64,000 nucleotides of DNA, from contig JAMAHW010000028.1 in assembly GCA_023627715.1 (NCBI GenBank), forward strand, positions 248,001-312,000, written 5' to 3'. Positions within the stretch are counted from its first letter, which is position 1. Each line of letters opens with the position of its first letter. The notes under the pieces were generated by a model. It was not told where the DNA came from and ran no database searches. It worked only from the letters and a program-made list of their open reading frames with translations. This DNA is from Periconia sp. R9002 (taxonomy: Eukaryota; Ascomycota; Dothideomycetes; Pleosporales; Periconiaceae). The position numbers and the translations under genes are program-made. Of the stretch, positions 44,929-57,590 are shown one piece after another.

Positions 44929-45840
44929 GTAAGTGGAACGAATGAAAGAGAGGGGAGTTTGTGGTGATGATGGCGTTTTGCTTCTTATAAATACCCTATT
45001 TGATTCTTTTTCTCCTTTTCGGGTTCGTTTGGAAAAATTTGAAAATTTAACCACCAATGTTTCTTATGAGATTTCTCCTACGTTTTCTGGCGCGAGAACG
45101 ATGTGTGTGTTTTTCACCTTATCTTTTTCTTGCGTTTCAATTGTCCACCTTTTTTTTTTCGAGTCTTTTGATACCTATCCATCTGTTACCAATCTAACAT
45201 TTCTTCTCTTCCCCCCTCTCTTCTCGTCTTCGCCTTATCCCCACTTTTTAGCTCAATCCCGAATACATATCTTCCTTTTCTTCTTACGAAACGACTTGAT
45301 TTATGTTTCACTTGTCGTGTGTGCACACACCTTAGTTACTCATTTTCTCATTTTCTTCCCCTCCCCCTTATTTACTAGAAGGAAATTTCATCAATGATTT
45401 TAGAAACAAATTTCAAACTACATGAGATGATGTACATATACGACTACTGTTTCTGTGTTTCTTTTTCTGCTATTTCTTTGGTATAGATATGTTAAATGTA
45501 CACAACAAACAAACAATCAAAGCATAGATGTTGATAGAATATAGAACATAGATAAGCATACCCCTATTGCAACTCTCTTCTTCTCTACCCTATGTAACTA
45601 CTTTACGATTCCGTATAACTTAGTCTTCACACGGTTACATAACCACCCTGAGGAGCGGGGTCGATTAAGCATTCTTAGGTACACAGGTAGATAGGTTAGG
45701 TTAAGGATCTATATATATATATATATCCTTAGTTGTTGATATGTATATATATGTGTGTGTCCCGGACGTCCTCGGCTGAGGAAGGACGTCAGGTGTGGAA
45801 GGTTGCTATTTACTTTTTTATATGTAAGTAAGAATTGTTC

Positions 45841-45880
<40 letters not shown>

Positions 45881-46439
45881 GGGTTATATATACTTTTTTT
45901 TAAGGGCGTTACCCAGTGTACCCCCTCCACCTGTGTCGATACCCAGGGTAGCGATACTCTGTGAGGATCAAATTCAATTTCATATACATTTTTTTAAAGG
46001 GACATTTAAGAATTTTGGTCAGGGAGGGGTGTAGGGTGGTGATGCGGTGTGTGGAAGGTAGTGTGATCGTTTTTGTGTGTGTGTGTGTCTGGTGGAGCTT
46101 ACACTTCGCTCGTTGTATATGACGTTGAAATAGTAAAATGTATCATTGGGTTGGTACTGTGAGTGGTCGCGGTAAAGATATGATGTATGGAGTAAGGGGT
46201 TAGGGAAATGTCTTGGCTAGGGATGGGATGTGCACGAATTATGGGGTTTGGCGCATCCTAGGGTTGATGGATGATGGAAGGTACAGTGAGAGGCTGTTGA
46301 ACAGTATTTCAGAGTGAAAAGTGACCTTGTTCAGAACCTTGCCAAAATCTGTATTTAAAAGTAGAAAGTGCGACTGACACCCTGTTCCGAAAACCTAGTT
46401 AAAACCCGTAAACTGGTTGCACATGACGTATCCGATATT
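44929..46439. other. Intergenic region with microsatellites
   Basis: About 1.5 kb of T-rich DNA. A TA repeat lies at about 45712-45726 and a GAT repeat at 45841-45879. No ORF is supported. Confidence 0.5.
45841..45879. repeat. (GAT)13 microsatellite
   Basis: Thirteen perfect GAT units in non-coding DNA downstream of the kinase gene. Confidence 0.95.
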
Positions 46440-48497
46440 CTACACCAGGGTCAGAGTTTCCCGTAGGCTCGGTTCAAGAAACCTTGTATACGCTTCCTCA
46501 GGCAGACATTCGGCACCTTCATCGGACTCAACGTAAATGTATCCCACCCTCTCAAAAGCTCCAGGAAATCTGACCGATGGAGCGACTGCCAAGCCACATA
46601 TTTCCCAACCAGAGTTTGCCCAATTCCCCACAGCAAGGGGGAGAAATAGTTGCGGGATCGTTACTGTTGAAGCGTAATCCGATTCGTAAGATGCGCTTCC
46701 TCCCCAAGGCCAATTGGTCAGGTTGACGAGTGTGTACCTCGTACCGCCGATTTCAAATGTCGGGCTGATGCCCGCGGAAACGCAGGACACATGGAGAGAT
46801 ATCTGGGAGCTATCGCGTTTTGAAGTGTTAAGTTCGATGGATTCCGCTTCCTTGACGCTGGAAATTGGACGTAAGAAGAAACCTTCCCAAGGTCGGTCCA
46901 CTGGATATTGCCTGACCGCACCGGATATACTGATCCATGACCAGGTCGGACTAAGGCCTGTTGGTTGACATTGATTGAATAGTCCCGTTTTCCAGAGCAA
47001 TTCCCTCCACAAGAAGGGTATCCAAAGACCCGCTATATTCTTCCATCCGGTATGTTTCTCGATGATAGTAATCACTCCAGATATCGCTTTGAGACTGTCA
47101 GACTGGTCAGTCAAGGCAGCATCTGAATATGATGCTAGGATGTTGCCCCAAACAGCTATGACTGCATTGTCTACTTCCAAGCATGGCGCGCGATATTCTC
47201 TCTTGATTTCCATGACTTCGAACAATGCCGAGGAGAGGCTGATCGCAGAACGATGATCACTTCGCGATATAATATCGTATTCATTCCACGAACATTTTAG
47301 ACATTTCCAGTTCAAATAAGGTCCAAAATTGAGCGTTCTCGGAGATAAAATCCTTTCTTGGAGGACCCACCGCCGTTTATGAAGCGGCCAAGTACCAAGC
47401 CCTATACGAAGAGACGCATCTTCACCTGCAGAAACAGTCTCTCCCGCCGTCGTCTTGAACAGTTCGCAAGGAGAATAAACCAGAGGATCCCGAAGTGCAA
47501 AAAGTCCGCCATCGCTATTTGATGCCCCCAGCGCGGCGAGCGTGAGGAACGAGTTTTGATACACGTCGCACATCTTGGACGACTCGCGGTTCCAGTCGTT
47601 CGGGCAGTCCTGAAGGATGCAAAGAGCGTCTATCCAGAGCCATTCAAGACCAATCTCGCGCGTGAAATTAACCGCATCACGGATTGTCTTGGGAAATCTG
47701 TGAATGCTGACTCCAGAGATGAAATCGTTTAATGTGCGCGATGTCAACTTGAATTGCGATCCATTCCCCCAGCAATAGCTCAAGGTTGCGTATTGGATAT
47801 ACCCAGAGAGACTATCTGTGTCAACAACGCGCAAAGTATCAGCCGAACTTTCCGGAACAACCCGAAGAATCCTTCCTGGCAAGCTCGACGTTCGCCATTG
47901 TCTACATTCGGCGTGTGAAATCGTACATTCTCGTATCCATTTTTCCGCGAGACGTCGAGTAGCGGAGCTACTCGTACAAATTGGTAAAGCGGAAGGAAGG
48001 TCCCTCCTAAGCGCATGGCTTTTTAATTTAATTGCTTCACCATGAATGATCTCGCCCCCAATCGATGTCAGATACGGGCGTAGAGTCGGGCCGAACATTC
48101 CTTTGTTGTAGGCTGCGAGCTTCAGATTCTTTGCACGAAGCAATCTCGGTATCACATTTTCCCTCTCAGTAACACGTTCTTGAAAAGAATAGCTCGAGGT
48201 AGGATCGAAGCTGTGCCAGATGATTGTGCAAAGATGGCAACCATTGAGGAAAGATGTTTGTAGCTGAAGGCCAGTATCGCAATGATCAAGCGACTGCTCG
48301 AAATCCTGGCGCTGAGACTTCAGCAAGTCCCAGTTGGACTGCAGCCATGACTGTATTCCCCGACACAGGGAGCAGAGCATAGACCGTCTGATAGTAGCGT
48401 TTAAGTCGAGGGAAGCTGTAAAGGGCTCCTTTGCTGGCAAGAAGTCATTTTCCCATGGTGATAGCCTTGGAGGCTGGGCCTGAGCCAGCGGTTCCAT
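46440..48497 (-). CDS. HET-domain (heterokaryon incompatibility) protein
   Basis: Single-exon gene; the ATG at 48497 gives 685 residues. An N-terminal region has two CxxC pairs (CSLC near residue 45, CHLC near 90), as seen in many HET proteins. The HET domain (about 236-392) has YATLSYCWGNGSQFKLT, FPKTIRDAVNFTREIG, LWIDALCILQDCPNDWN and a CDVYQNSFLTLAALGAS segment. WVLQERILSPRTLNFG follows. The rest is the usual variable C-terminus. Such proteins trigger cell death in non-self recognition or act in unknown signalling. No frameshift or stop is seen, so it looks functional. Confidence 0.93.
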   Translation of the reverse strand: MEPLAQAQPPRLSPWENDFLPAKEPFTASLDLNATIRRSMLCSLCRGIQSWLQSNWDLLKSQRQDFEQSLDHCDTGLQLQTSFLNGCHLCTIIWHSFDPTSSYSFQERVTERENVIPRLLRAKNLKLAAYNKGMFGPTLRPYLTSIGGEIIHGEAIKLKSHALRRDLPSALPICTSSSATRRLAEKWIRECTISHAECRQWRTSSLPGRILRVVPESSADTLRVVDTDSLSGYIQYATLSYCWGNGSQFKLTSRTLNDFISGVSIHRFPKTIRDAVNFTREIGLEWLWIDALCILQDCPNDWNRESSKMCDVYQNSFLTLAALGASNSDGGLFALRDPLVYSPCELFKTTAGETVSAGEDASLRIGLGTWPLHKRRWVLQERILSPRTLNFGPYLNWKCLKCSWNEYDIISRSDHRSAISLSSALFEVMEIKREYRAPCLEVDNAVIAVWGNILASYSDAALTDQSDSLKAISGVITIIEKHTGWKNIAGLWIPFLWRELLWKTGLFNQCQPTGLSPTWSWISISGAVRQYPVDRPWEGFFLRPISSVKEAESIELNTSKRDSSQISLHVSCVSAGISPTFEIGGTRYTLVNLTNWPWGGSASYESDYASTVTIPQLFLPLAVGNWANSGWEICGLAVAPSVRFPGAFERVGYIYVESDEGAECLPEEAYTRFLEPSLRETLTLV

Positions 48498-48995
48498 TGA
48501 AAGCAAAAAGCAGGTGGGAATTGCTATATGATAAAGTTGTGTGAGATGTGATGAAGTTCGGAGATGTGAGGTTGAAGCGCTTCAGTCACAAGCACTGAGA
48601 GCTGCAGTTGCCTTTTTGTTGTGGTTGCCTTCTTAGCACAGCCACAGCCGACCCTCAGGTGCATACTATTACTTTTGTCAAGATCTGTCTGGGCTTTCTA
48701 GAACTGTCCTGATTATCAGTGGAATCAACCCGAGCTCGAGCAAAAGATAACAAGGACAGGCCAAAAACAATAATAATAAGGGGAGACCTTTTTTCGATGA
48801 TGATCTGGGTGGTTCTACAACATCAATGTGAGAACAACAACACGCAAGAGGGGTAGTCGTAGGTATTTACAAATGCAGCCAAGTCCAGCCTCGTCGGCTG
48901 TGTTGTCTACAGGCCCCTCCAATATCGCACCCAACCCAACCTACTCTCCAGACCCCAACATCTCATTCCACTCTTCAAGCTGAGTGAGTGTCAAT
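48498..48995. promoter_or_regulatory. Divergent promoter between HET and ULD genes
   Basis: A 498-bp region between two divergently transcribed accessory genes. No specific site is recognised. The arrangement allows co-expression. Confidence 0.35.
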
Positions 48996-51704
48996 ATGCC
49001 CATCACCTTTGGATCCGTCGGTGACATCATCTCTGTATGCCTTTTGGTGAAGGACGTCGTGGATGCGCTCGACAAGGCTCGAGGCTCCAAGGCTGAGTAC
49101 CAATCTTTGATACGCGAACTCTGGATCCTTGACCGAGTCCTACTGGAGGTAGATCTGCTTTGTCGCACCCATGAGGGAGGGAAGACCCCCGAACTCAACG
49201 CATTGTGCCAGACAGCGCGCAAAGCTGTGGACCGATGTAAGGACCTAGTCAACGAGTTCATGGTTCGGCTGAAGAAGTACCAAAGTACTTTTGATGAGGC
49301 TGGTGGTAGCTCGGCCAACGTTTTCAAAACCACAGCGCTCAAGGTCCGATGGCGCGTGGGTGAGAAAGATGCAGTAGAAAAGTTCCGCGTCGATATTGCA
49401 GCGACGAGCGCTAGCCTCCAAATGCTTCTGGCAACTGCGAGCGTGTAAGAGCAGACTTCACGATGTCATCATTCTGCTTGCCCACGTCCTTCTTTGCGAT
49501 GGCAACTGACATTGATGTGCAGCAACCTCGTCACCATACACGGCAAAAAAGTTGACAGACGCATATCCGCCATGCAGAGCAAAACCGAAGCGGATCGCAC
49601 AAAAGCCGACGCCAGTTTCGCCTCATTGTTGGATAGGTTGGAAGAGACGAACCGCCTCATCACGTCGGGAAACTCAACGACCAGTAAGATCGCAGATGCA
49701 CTTCGGCTGGACTGGCTTCGCGAGCTAGGCGCAGAGTTGAAAGGCTTCATGCGCCGCATCATCGCCATGAACATAGCGACATACCACGCCGTGCTCAGCA
49801 TACAGTCCGCCCTCCCCTCATATAGAGAGCGCGGCCTAATCGAGGAGCCGTTTATTCTAGAGGACCCCATCGGCCGCATTGCGCCTGTGCACCTCCAATT
49901 TGTTACCTCCTGGGATGCCTTCCACGCGGTGTTGGAAATTCGTTTTCGCAACGTTCAGGGGCATGCCAAAATCAAGAAACAGCAGTATGGCTTACAGGAC
50001 AAAGCAACCAAGAGAGACATTGCACAGGGCAGACAATGGGATGGCGTTTTTTTGCCAGGCCAGCAGATCGAGATGAGTTTCCTATTCGAACAAGAAGGTA
50101 ACCGTGTGGAGTCAACCTGTCCCAGCTGTCAAGCTAGATCTACATCCCCGCCCACAGAAGAGGTCCAATGCTCTAATTGCTTTATCTGGTATCGCCGCAT
50201 CACCATTCTACAAGATCCCGAAGAGCCCAGACAGCGCCTATCGCCAGCTCATGGGAAATCGTCGAGGCCTGCCTTTGGTAAACCTGGTTTCGAGGGTCTT
50301 GTACTAGGCCCAGCAAAACCAGGCAAAAAGAGGGTCTCACCCAGCGATCCCAATGGAGAAGATGATATCCGCTGCTTCAAGAGGATCCGATTGGTTACGA
50401 AGAAACGTCGCACTAGGAAGCATGCTTTTGGCGGAAGCATGGCGGCACGAAACGACTACATCTCCTTTACCGCCATATCGAGTCTCGCGCCTCTTAGCCG
50501 CAGCATTAGAGATGTTGGAAAACCACTGGGCTCTCCTCCCGCGTCAAGAGGTGAAGAACATGTCACAGAGCATGCATCATCAACACCGAACTTGGATCCT
50601 GCAAAGATCATCCGACAGGATCTTGAAGATGCTAGACAAGCTTGGGCATCCTCGTCACATCGGCTCGGCGCGGAGCGTAGGGAAGAACAACCCCCTCCCA
50701 TATTGGTTGCTTCATCAACCGTTTCTTCATCAGAGGCAATAGAAGTTGCTTCATCAACCGTTTCTTCACCAGAGGCAATAGAATTGGATGATGAATTTTC
50801 CAATCCCTTCTTTAATATCAAAAACCGTGAATACTGGTTTTTACCTTGTGATGAACTGATGACGACATCAATGCACGTCTGGAATGCTTCGACGAAGCGT
50901 GTCTACGACTCTTACGACCGCGGGTGGCCGGACTATGAGGATCTCATAGTAAGCTGGAAACTGCTTCCGCACGTACAATCCATTTCATGCCTGCGATCCT
51001 GGAAGCAGACCTCTAGAGCTGCATTGATTCTCCCAAATCCTCCCTGGCCAAGCGACCCTCTCTCCATTCGTTTAACCCTCAGTTCCCCTCCGTTCGTGTC
51101 AAAATACCAGTCTTCGGATACGTTGTATTATATGTACTTTAACTCTGAGCTTATTTTGGAGTTGGAGAGCGTCTACGGTACGGCGTTTTGCATCCCGGGT
51201 ACAGAGAAGACATTCTACGGCGCCTCGTTTGGTCGATGGCTTTTCGACTGGGCTTCGGCACAGATATCTCCATCAACGTCAAACCAAGACACTTATTTGA
51301 GGGCTGCCCATGTGCTCTGGCAATGGCTCGAAGAGTGTGAAACCGTGATTTCCCAATGGAGACGGGGATTCTTCTTATCCAGTATTAGCAGCGTAGGACG
51401 ACGAACCTCCACTACCACCTCCACCCGCATATCAGATCCACGATGGATTGCAGCGAGTCGTTTCATGGTGCTGTACCGCTTGTTCTGGGCCTTGTTGGGA
51501 AAGTCTTGCCGTCTCGCTTTCAGCGATCTAACCCACGTTTACCCTCGTGTCGCCACTACCAACGATGACTTTTGTGTGTATTTCATCAAATCCTTCCTCC
51601 TGAGCTTAGGACACCCAAAGGAAGTAGCGCAAAGGAACCATTTGACGGGTTTGTTGGAACTTGCTCGGAGCGACGCAAATTTTTACCGGCATGGGGCACC
51701 CTGA
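48996..51704 (+). CDS. Fungal ubiquitin-like-domain (ULD) protein with helical N-terminus
   Basis: Exons are 48996..49444 and 49523..51704. The intron has donor GTAAGA, a CTGAC branch point and TGTGCAG, and phase 2 is correct. The product is 876 residues. The N-terminal helices (MPITFGSVGDIISVCLLVKD, then LWILDRVLLEVDLL) resemble the helical N-terminal domain of fungal NLR/STAND proteins. The middle (about residues 265-350) has ILEDPIGRIAPVHLQFVTSW and FLPGQQIEMSFLF, the pattern of a fungal ubiquitin-like domain. Right after it come CPSC and CSNC pairs that could bind one zinc. The C-terminal 500 residues include basic and disordered parts and a 13-residue tandem duplication. Role unknown; signalling is a guess. 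Confidence 0.82.
50706..50783 (+). repeat. 39-bp tandem duplication within the ULD gene
   Basis: Two nearly identical 39-bp units encode VASSTVSSSEAIE and VASSTVSSPEAIE. Only one base differs, so the duplication is recent. It keeps the frame. Confidence 0.95.
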
Positions 51705-53246
51705 ACAAGTCATATTGCTCTGCGTGCGACGAGATCTCTTCTTTTACTCATCTGATCAATTTCCACAGATGGAAAAGCTAAGATGTAGCATTCAGTCCGC
51801 GATAGATATGACAATGGATGGACCAAATATCAAGTATGCTAACTATTCTCTGCATAGTCTCAAGCAATGTAAAGAGGCATTCATCCATTCATAATAAGAG
51901 AAAAGTGGCATTCGTGTTGACAAATTCACCGGGTACAAAACCAACGACTTCTTTCTCAATCCGGTAAATTCTCTTATGCCCGTTTCGAGAGAATTCCTTA
52001 AATCAGTTACCTAATCACGCTACGTCTGTCATCCGCGGTTCCTGCCGTTATCGATACCCGAGGAGGCCCGAGCTCAAAGCGACCGCCGTCCTAATCAAGT
52101 AATTTTTCTCTTCCTCTTCAATGGAAACGCATACAGCACATACATACCCACTTATCGTACCTTTTTCCTGTTGTCAAGAATTATGAAACGTGGGTTTCCA
52201 GACTCTTCCACCGACCCCCGACTACCGTCTCGGATTGGTAATTCTTCAACGCGTTGTTCTATGCCCCACCGCTCGCATCCTCCACTTATTCGCCCTACTC
52301 GGGTTTTTCTGTGATTCGCCGGATCTACCCGGATATGGACAGGCCTCCTGAGGATGGTGATGCCGCGGCTGTTTGTGTGCGTGCTTTTCTTTAATGGATG
52401 GTGTTTTGGTTATCTCCATTGAATGTCCGTGGCAGCTTCGCCGGATTAGGCCGATACATGGGAGATTACTGAACATGTAGATATCCACGATATCGAGTAC
52501 ATACCAAAACGAGGAGTGAACGAGACATACGATGGGGATAAGTAAGGCAACCCGATCTTATTCGAAGAGAAAAACTTCGGGAAGGTTTAAGCTTAAAATT
52601 GCATACACGTGGGAAGGGATAGGGGTCACCCATGTTCGACAACACGCGTTGTGGCATAAAACGGCCATACCGCTAAACCGCGTGCGTCTAAACATCCGCA
52701 CAACAACCTTGTCTGCAACTCTGACAACGTCAGACTAAATCTTGTCATGAGCACGAAAAGCGGGTGGGTACCTGGTTAGATAACAAGATTCTCCCCGGGA
52801 GAAAAGTCGGGCCGAACTTTTGGCGGCGGGCTAGGGTCCTGTGCAAATTTCGACATCACTTTTTGTTAACGCCCCAGGACCCGACGCAAGCGACCGAGGC
52901 GAAACTGCTTGCAAATACCATGTAAGGAAGTTTGCGATAGCGGCCTGGAAGCATGAGACGTCATACACGCGGCGTGCTTCGGAGATAGGGATCAGGGCTG
53001 TTTGATCGAATTTTTTGCTAGCACGGTCGTCATTCATGGGCGGGTGGGTTAACCATGGGCGAGTTACAGCGGAAGGCAAGGGAAAGGTATGATAGCATGG
53101 CCCGTCTGAGACAGTGATTAAAAGGGACCGTCTTTCCTCGCTCTGGTTCACATCGGATTTCACTTCAATCTACTGTACTCTCTCCATCTTGATACTCACC
53201 TCTCACGACCCAATCTCAAAACCTACACCAACAAACAACCGCCAAC
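51705..53246. other. Intergenic region upstream of the alcohol dehydrogenase gene
   Basis: About 1.5 kb without a supported ORF. The last 130 bp before the ATG at 53247 are C/T-rich, a usual leader for a strongly expressed gene. Confidence 0.4.
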
Positions 53247-54304
53247 ATGCCTACCTTCACCGTCTTCAAGGGCTCCAAGGAGGGCAAGATCATCCAATCC
53301 CAGACCACCAAACCCGACCTCACCAACGACCAAGTCCTCATCAAAGTAACCGCCTCCGGCCTCTGCGGCACCGATGAGCACTACAAGCACGTCGACATGG
53401 GCCTCGGGCACGAGGGCGTCGGTGTCGTCGAATCCACCGGTCCCAACGTCAAGAACCTTAAGAAGGGCGACCGTGTCGGATGGGGCTACGTGCACTGGAG
53501 CTGCAGCACCTGCGACCTGTGCCTCACAGGGCGCGACCAGTACTGCGCCCAGGTGCAGCGCTACGGCGAGGCCAACTTCGACCAGGGCAGCTTCGCATCC
53601 CACGCCGTGTGGAACGAATCCCACATCTTCCGCATCCCGGACAACATGACCGACGTCGAGGCCGCGCCTCTCATGTGCGGTGGCGCGACCGTGTGGACCG
53701 CGCTGCAGTCGTACAACATCAAGTCGACCGACCGCGTCGGCGTCATGGGCATCGGCGGCCTCGGCCATCTCGCCATCCAGTTCGCGGCCAAGATGGGCTG
53801 CGAGGTCGTTGTGTTCTCGTCGTCGGACAACAAGAAGGACGAGGCCATGAAGTTGGGCGCCAGCGAGTTCATCGTCACCAAGGGCAAGTCGCAGCTTGAG
53901 ATTTCTAAAAAGGTTAATGTGCTCGTTGTTACGACTAGCTTCAACCCAGGTACGTTTCTTTCCCCTCCTACCTTTCATAAAAGAAAAATAGAGAACTAAC
54001 ACCGCTTATAGACTGGAAAGTCATCCTCCCTTGCCTGGAGCCCCAATCCTACATCTTCCCCCTGACCGTCGACAGCGGCGACTTCGCCATCCCCCAGGTG
54101 CCGCTCATCGTCGGCGGGTACACGGTGCAGGGCAGCATCGTCGCGTCGCGCCCCCTCCACCGCAGCATGCTCAACTTCGCCGCCCACCACGGCGTCAAGC
54201 CCGTCACCATGGAGTTCCCCATGACCGTCGAGGGCATTACCAAGGCTATGGATACGCTCCGCGAGGGCCGCATGAAGTACCGTGGTGTGTTGATTCCTCA
54301 GTAA
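53247..54304 (+). CDS. Zinc-containing alcohol dehydrogenase (NADP-dependent ADH6/CAD-like)
   Basis: Exons are 53247..53949 and 54012..54304, phase 1, giving 331 residues. The GroES-like half has the catalytic zinc ligands Cys in GLCGTDEH and His-Glu in GLGHEGVGVV, and the four structural-zinc cysteines in WSCSTCDLCLTGRDQYC. The nucleotide-binding half has GVMGIGGLGHLAIQFAAKMG. The subfamily reduces aldehydes such as cinnamaldehydes with NADPH. The segment between the two catalytic ligands is short compared with many relatives. Codon use is strongly C-ending, suggesting high expression. A cytosolic detoxifying or flavour-aldehyde reductase is the likely role. Confidence 0.92.
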
Positions 54305-55183
54305 GCGGGAGTGTGACGGTTTGATGTCGTGGTTTTCGTTTGATGCATTGCGAATGGAGCGGGTTGCCCAACAATGATGATTTTCTTTTTTCTTTAAGGG
54401 AGATACCATTTGTACATATAGAGGAAAGAATATAGATATATGATTAAAAAAAAGCATGTTAATTGGCTTGCCTAAACCAAACTTTCCACCGTGAAGTTTG
54501 TGGGTTCTACCCTGTGTGACATTATTATAATTTTTCAAGAACAAATATTCCTACAAAAATAAACAAATCATATACTTTTCCAAGATATAGTCATAACGCA
54601 TTGCCCTGCAAACGCCTTTTCCCAGACTAATTAGCTGTGTCTATTCATCGCAAATTCCACAAAGAATCAATCCTCCATCTCGCTGTGTCAATCACAGACT
54701 ATATTACCATTAGAAGCGTTGGCGCGCCTTAAAAAGATCTACTCACTTCTTGATATAACTGCTTTGTGCAAAACATTGGTTATTTTTTCCCGACAACCTC
54801 GCTTCTTTCGCCCTTAACACCACTGATTACTGCATCTGTGTTACAAGGAGTACACTCGATCGCGACGAGTCGTGTATTGACGAAGACATACTGCCACCAT
54901 TGTGGCTTGCCATAATATAGGGCCGGTGGGGCTCGAAAGTCGAGCGGGACAAATCCGCAATAGACGCATAGGTAGTATGACTTGGGATAGTACGTGTGTC
55001 GTACAAACATATGTACCGAAGAACCAGAATTTTCCCAAAGTTTGGGGAAGCAATCCAAGGATAGCAAGCCCAATGGCATGGATGAGCTGCCATAGGCGCT
55101 TCCCATAGACTCATGGCCTAGTGTAGGAAACGCAAAGTCCTAATGAAGGTTTGTTGTTTCACGCAATGTCCACGCGACTGCCT
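54305..55183. other. Intergenic region between convergent ADH and regulator genes
   Basis: About 880 bp with both 3' ends. A minus-strand ORF of 108 codons (55106-54780) is present but has no recognisable features. Confidence 0.4.
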
Positions 55184-57590
55184 TCAAAGAGGGGGCATGC
55201 TGAAGTCATCCATGACCATATCCCACAGCATGTCGTCGTACTGAACTGTCTGGTGCGCGTCCGGCATCATGAAGCCGTCAAAGTTGAGCGTGTTGAAGTT
55301 GAAGCTGTTGTTGAGCATCTGTACTGGATTGTTCTGTAGCGCTGCGGAGTGACTATCCGTTTGAGGATGTGTTTCGGTATGCTGATACTGGCCAAGCGCA
55401 TTGTTGGTAGCATGCGGGTTGGCCGGATACATCGATGTCCTGTATCGGGTGTTGTTGCTTTCGGCATTTGCTTTGGCGAGGTGTTCCTTCATCCGCTTCA
55501 TGAATCCATGGGAGAGAGTGCGCTGGAGGTAGAGGAGAGAGTGGAGGGGATCAGAACATTCACATTCTTCGCAAGGATGTTTTGATATGGTAAAATCCAA
55601 TTTCTTCACAAATCCTTCGAACAACGTCTGCACGTTGGCCTCCTGAGCTACCACGATAGCGTCCCAGGACGCGTTGGTGACGACGTTGGTTGGAAGCGAG
55701 TACGACTCCTGTGGCGCATCGGTATCGAACTCGTCCGTCATCAGCTTTGTTACTTCCTGGTCGGTTGGTTCAATATCGGTCTCGGAGTCGCGTTCGTTAT
55801 CCTCGAGGAACACCAATTTGCAAGCTACAATCACAGCGTAGAACCACCCTACCCAAGAGGAACTAGAAAGGTGATGAAGCGACGATTGTGGCACCAAGAG
55901 GAGCTTATCCACGTACGACTGCATGGCGCGAAGGCATTTGCGGAGTGCCTTGAGCCTGGTCGGAGAGATGGAGAAGGAATTGGTGTGCGAAGGCGTCCAG
56001 AAGGAGGAATGCAAGGCACATTCGTGGATCCAAATGCGGAGAAGGCGAAATTGCAAATCAAGGGTTGTGTTCTGCCTTACGGATGGCGCCACGGCGTCCT
56101 GGATGCGATCCAATTCGGAAGAAAAGTTGGTAATGGACATGTCGAGCATCATGTCTCCCTTGACGTCAGCGTTCTCAATGTCATCATATGAGAAAATGTC
56201 GTTGATGCGACACATCAGCTCACTCAGCTGAATAAGCGGTAATATGAGGACGTCCGAAGGGTATTCTTGACGGTTGGCAACGTTGCGGCAGCACTGCGCC
56301 ATATACCGGGTATATTGTATGGTCACCCGTTTCCGCCACGCTTGGGAAAACCTGGGTCGAGTCAACAATGGCAACATGACGACGACAAAAGATCAAACTT
56401 ACGCAGCGCCTAAATAATATGTTCCCAGGTATGCCCTCTCGCCTGCCGAACCACGATCTAACGAAGGTGGTGCTGTGAGGGGGTCATCGACGCTTTTGGG
56501 TTTCTTGGTGGTCTCTTTTGGGTTCTTGGACAGAGCGAGATCTTGGACTATGGCTACACACAGCTGGATAACGACAGCCAGCTGTTGGTTTGCTGGTCTA
56601 TAAAAGAAATGGTACCATGATCCGTACACAAGCAACCCTTGCAATATTTCCAAACTCTTGTGCGAGCGTTCAATGATGCGTATGGCCACCTGTGATTTGA
56701 GTTGGTTCGCGAGCTCCAGCTGAAGTTCGGGAGTCCTATAGGAGGTGACGGTCAAGACGGCAAGAAAAAGAAAAGGCGAGTGTTTGCGCAACGTGTTGAC
56801 GTCGGTTGATGGTGGTATGACAACAAACGGAAACGACACCACAAAGGATTGTTTGAATTCATCCACAAGCTTGGACGCGGCGTGTTCGGTGATCAGGCCG
56901 GCCTCGATGGGGTCATAAGCCTCAAAGGGTTCCTCGCCTGTGGGCAATGCCACATTCAACTTGCAAGAGACAGGCTCCGGTGGGGTGTGGCACTGCGAAG
57001 AAACACTGTGGGACACGTCTCGGGCGCTGGACGAGTGCTCGCTGTTTTCTGTGGGGGTGGTGGACTTGTCCACGCCCGACTTCATGTTCTCGGTGACATC
57101 GAGCGATTGGCCATTGGCAGCAAGAAGGCCTATGAGCGAGTCGACGCGCTGCTCGAGCTGCTTCACACGTCTGCCATGTAGTGGTTAGTCATGATAAAGA
57201 GTAGGGGAAGCGAGCATGTACGACCCAAAGAGGAAAATTATAGGATGGATGCATAAGCTAATTGGTCCAAGCCAGGTGTTTGGGTCGAGACATAGCGCAC
57301 ATGTGCACCACAAACGGGACTTTACATGCATATGCCCTTTGATTCATGTGGGGCGGGAAGACCCTGAAAGGGAAGGAGAAAAGGGAACAAAGAAACGGAT
57401 AAGGCTATGGGTGTACTTACGATCGTGACTTGGGACCCCTCTTGCGGACCGTCTCCTCGAAGACGCACTCCTTCTTTAGTCGCTGGCATCTGTAACAAAT
57501 ATCCGACTGATCAGTCGAAGGGGAGCACTTTGCCTTGGCGCGGATGCAAGACTGGCAAGCTTTGCGCTTCTTGACCTCGTCGGGAGCCAT
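55184..57590 (-). CDS. Zn2Cys6 fungal transcription factor
   Basis: Three exons: 57590..57421, 57170..56403 and 56351..55184. Phases agree, giving 701 residues. The introns are 250 nt (GTAAGT...GGCAG) and 51 nt (GTAAGT...CCCAG). The binuclear zinc cluster (residues 12-42) is CQSCIRAKAKC, then ICYRCQRLKKEC, all six cysteines present. A short linker leads to the dimerisation coil VKQLEQRVDSLIGLLAANG. The remaining part is the usual helical regulatory domain, ending in an acidic/hydrophobic tail (DDMLWDMVMDDFSMPPL) that could be an activation domain. It is divergent from the DHA2 exporter gene and may regulate it; this is inference from position. Confidence 0.92.

Noticed and set aside
45709..45930. 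ORF with a poly-isoleucine or poly-methionine run
   Set aside because: Produced by translation of the GAT microsatellite; no start context or homology supports a gene.
54780..55106. Minus-strand ORF of 108 codons with its own ATG
   Set aside because: No domain, no homologue recognised, and it lies in a shared 3' region; kept only as a remote possibility.
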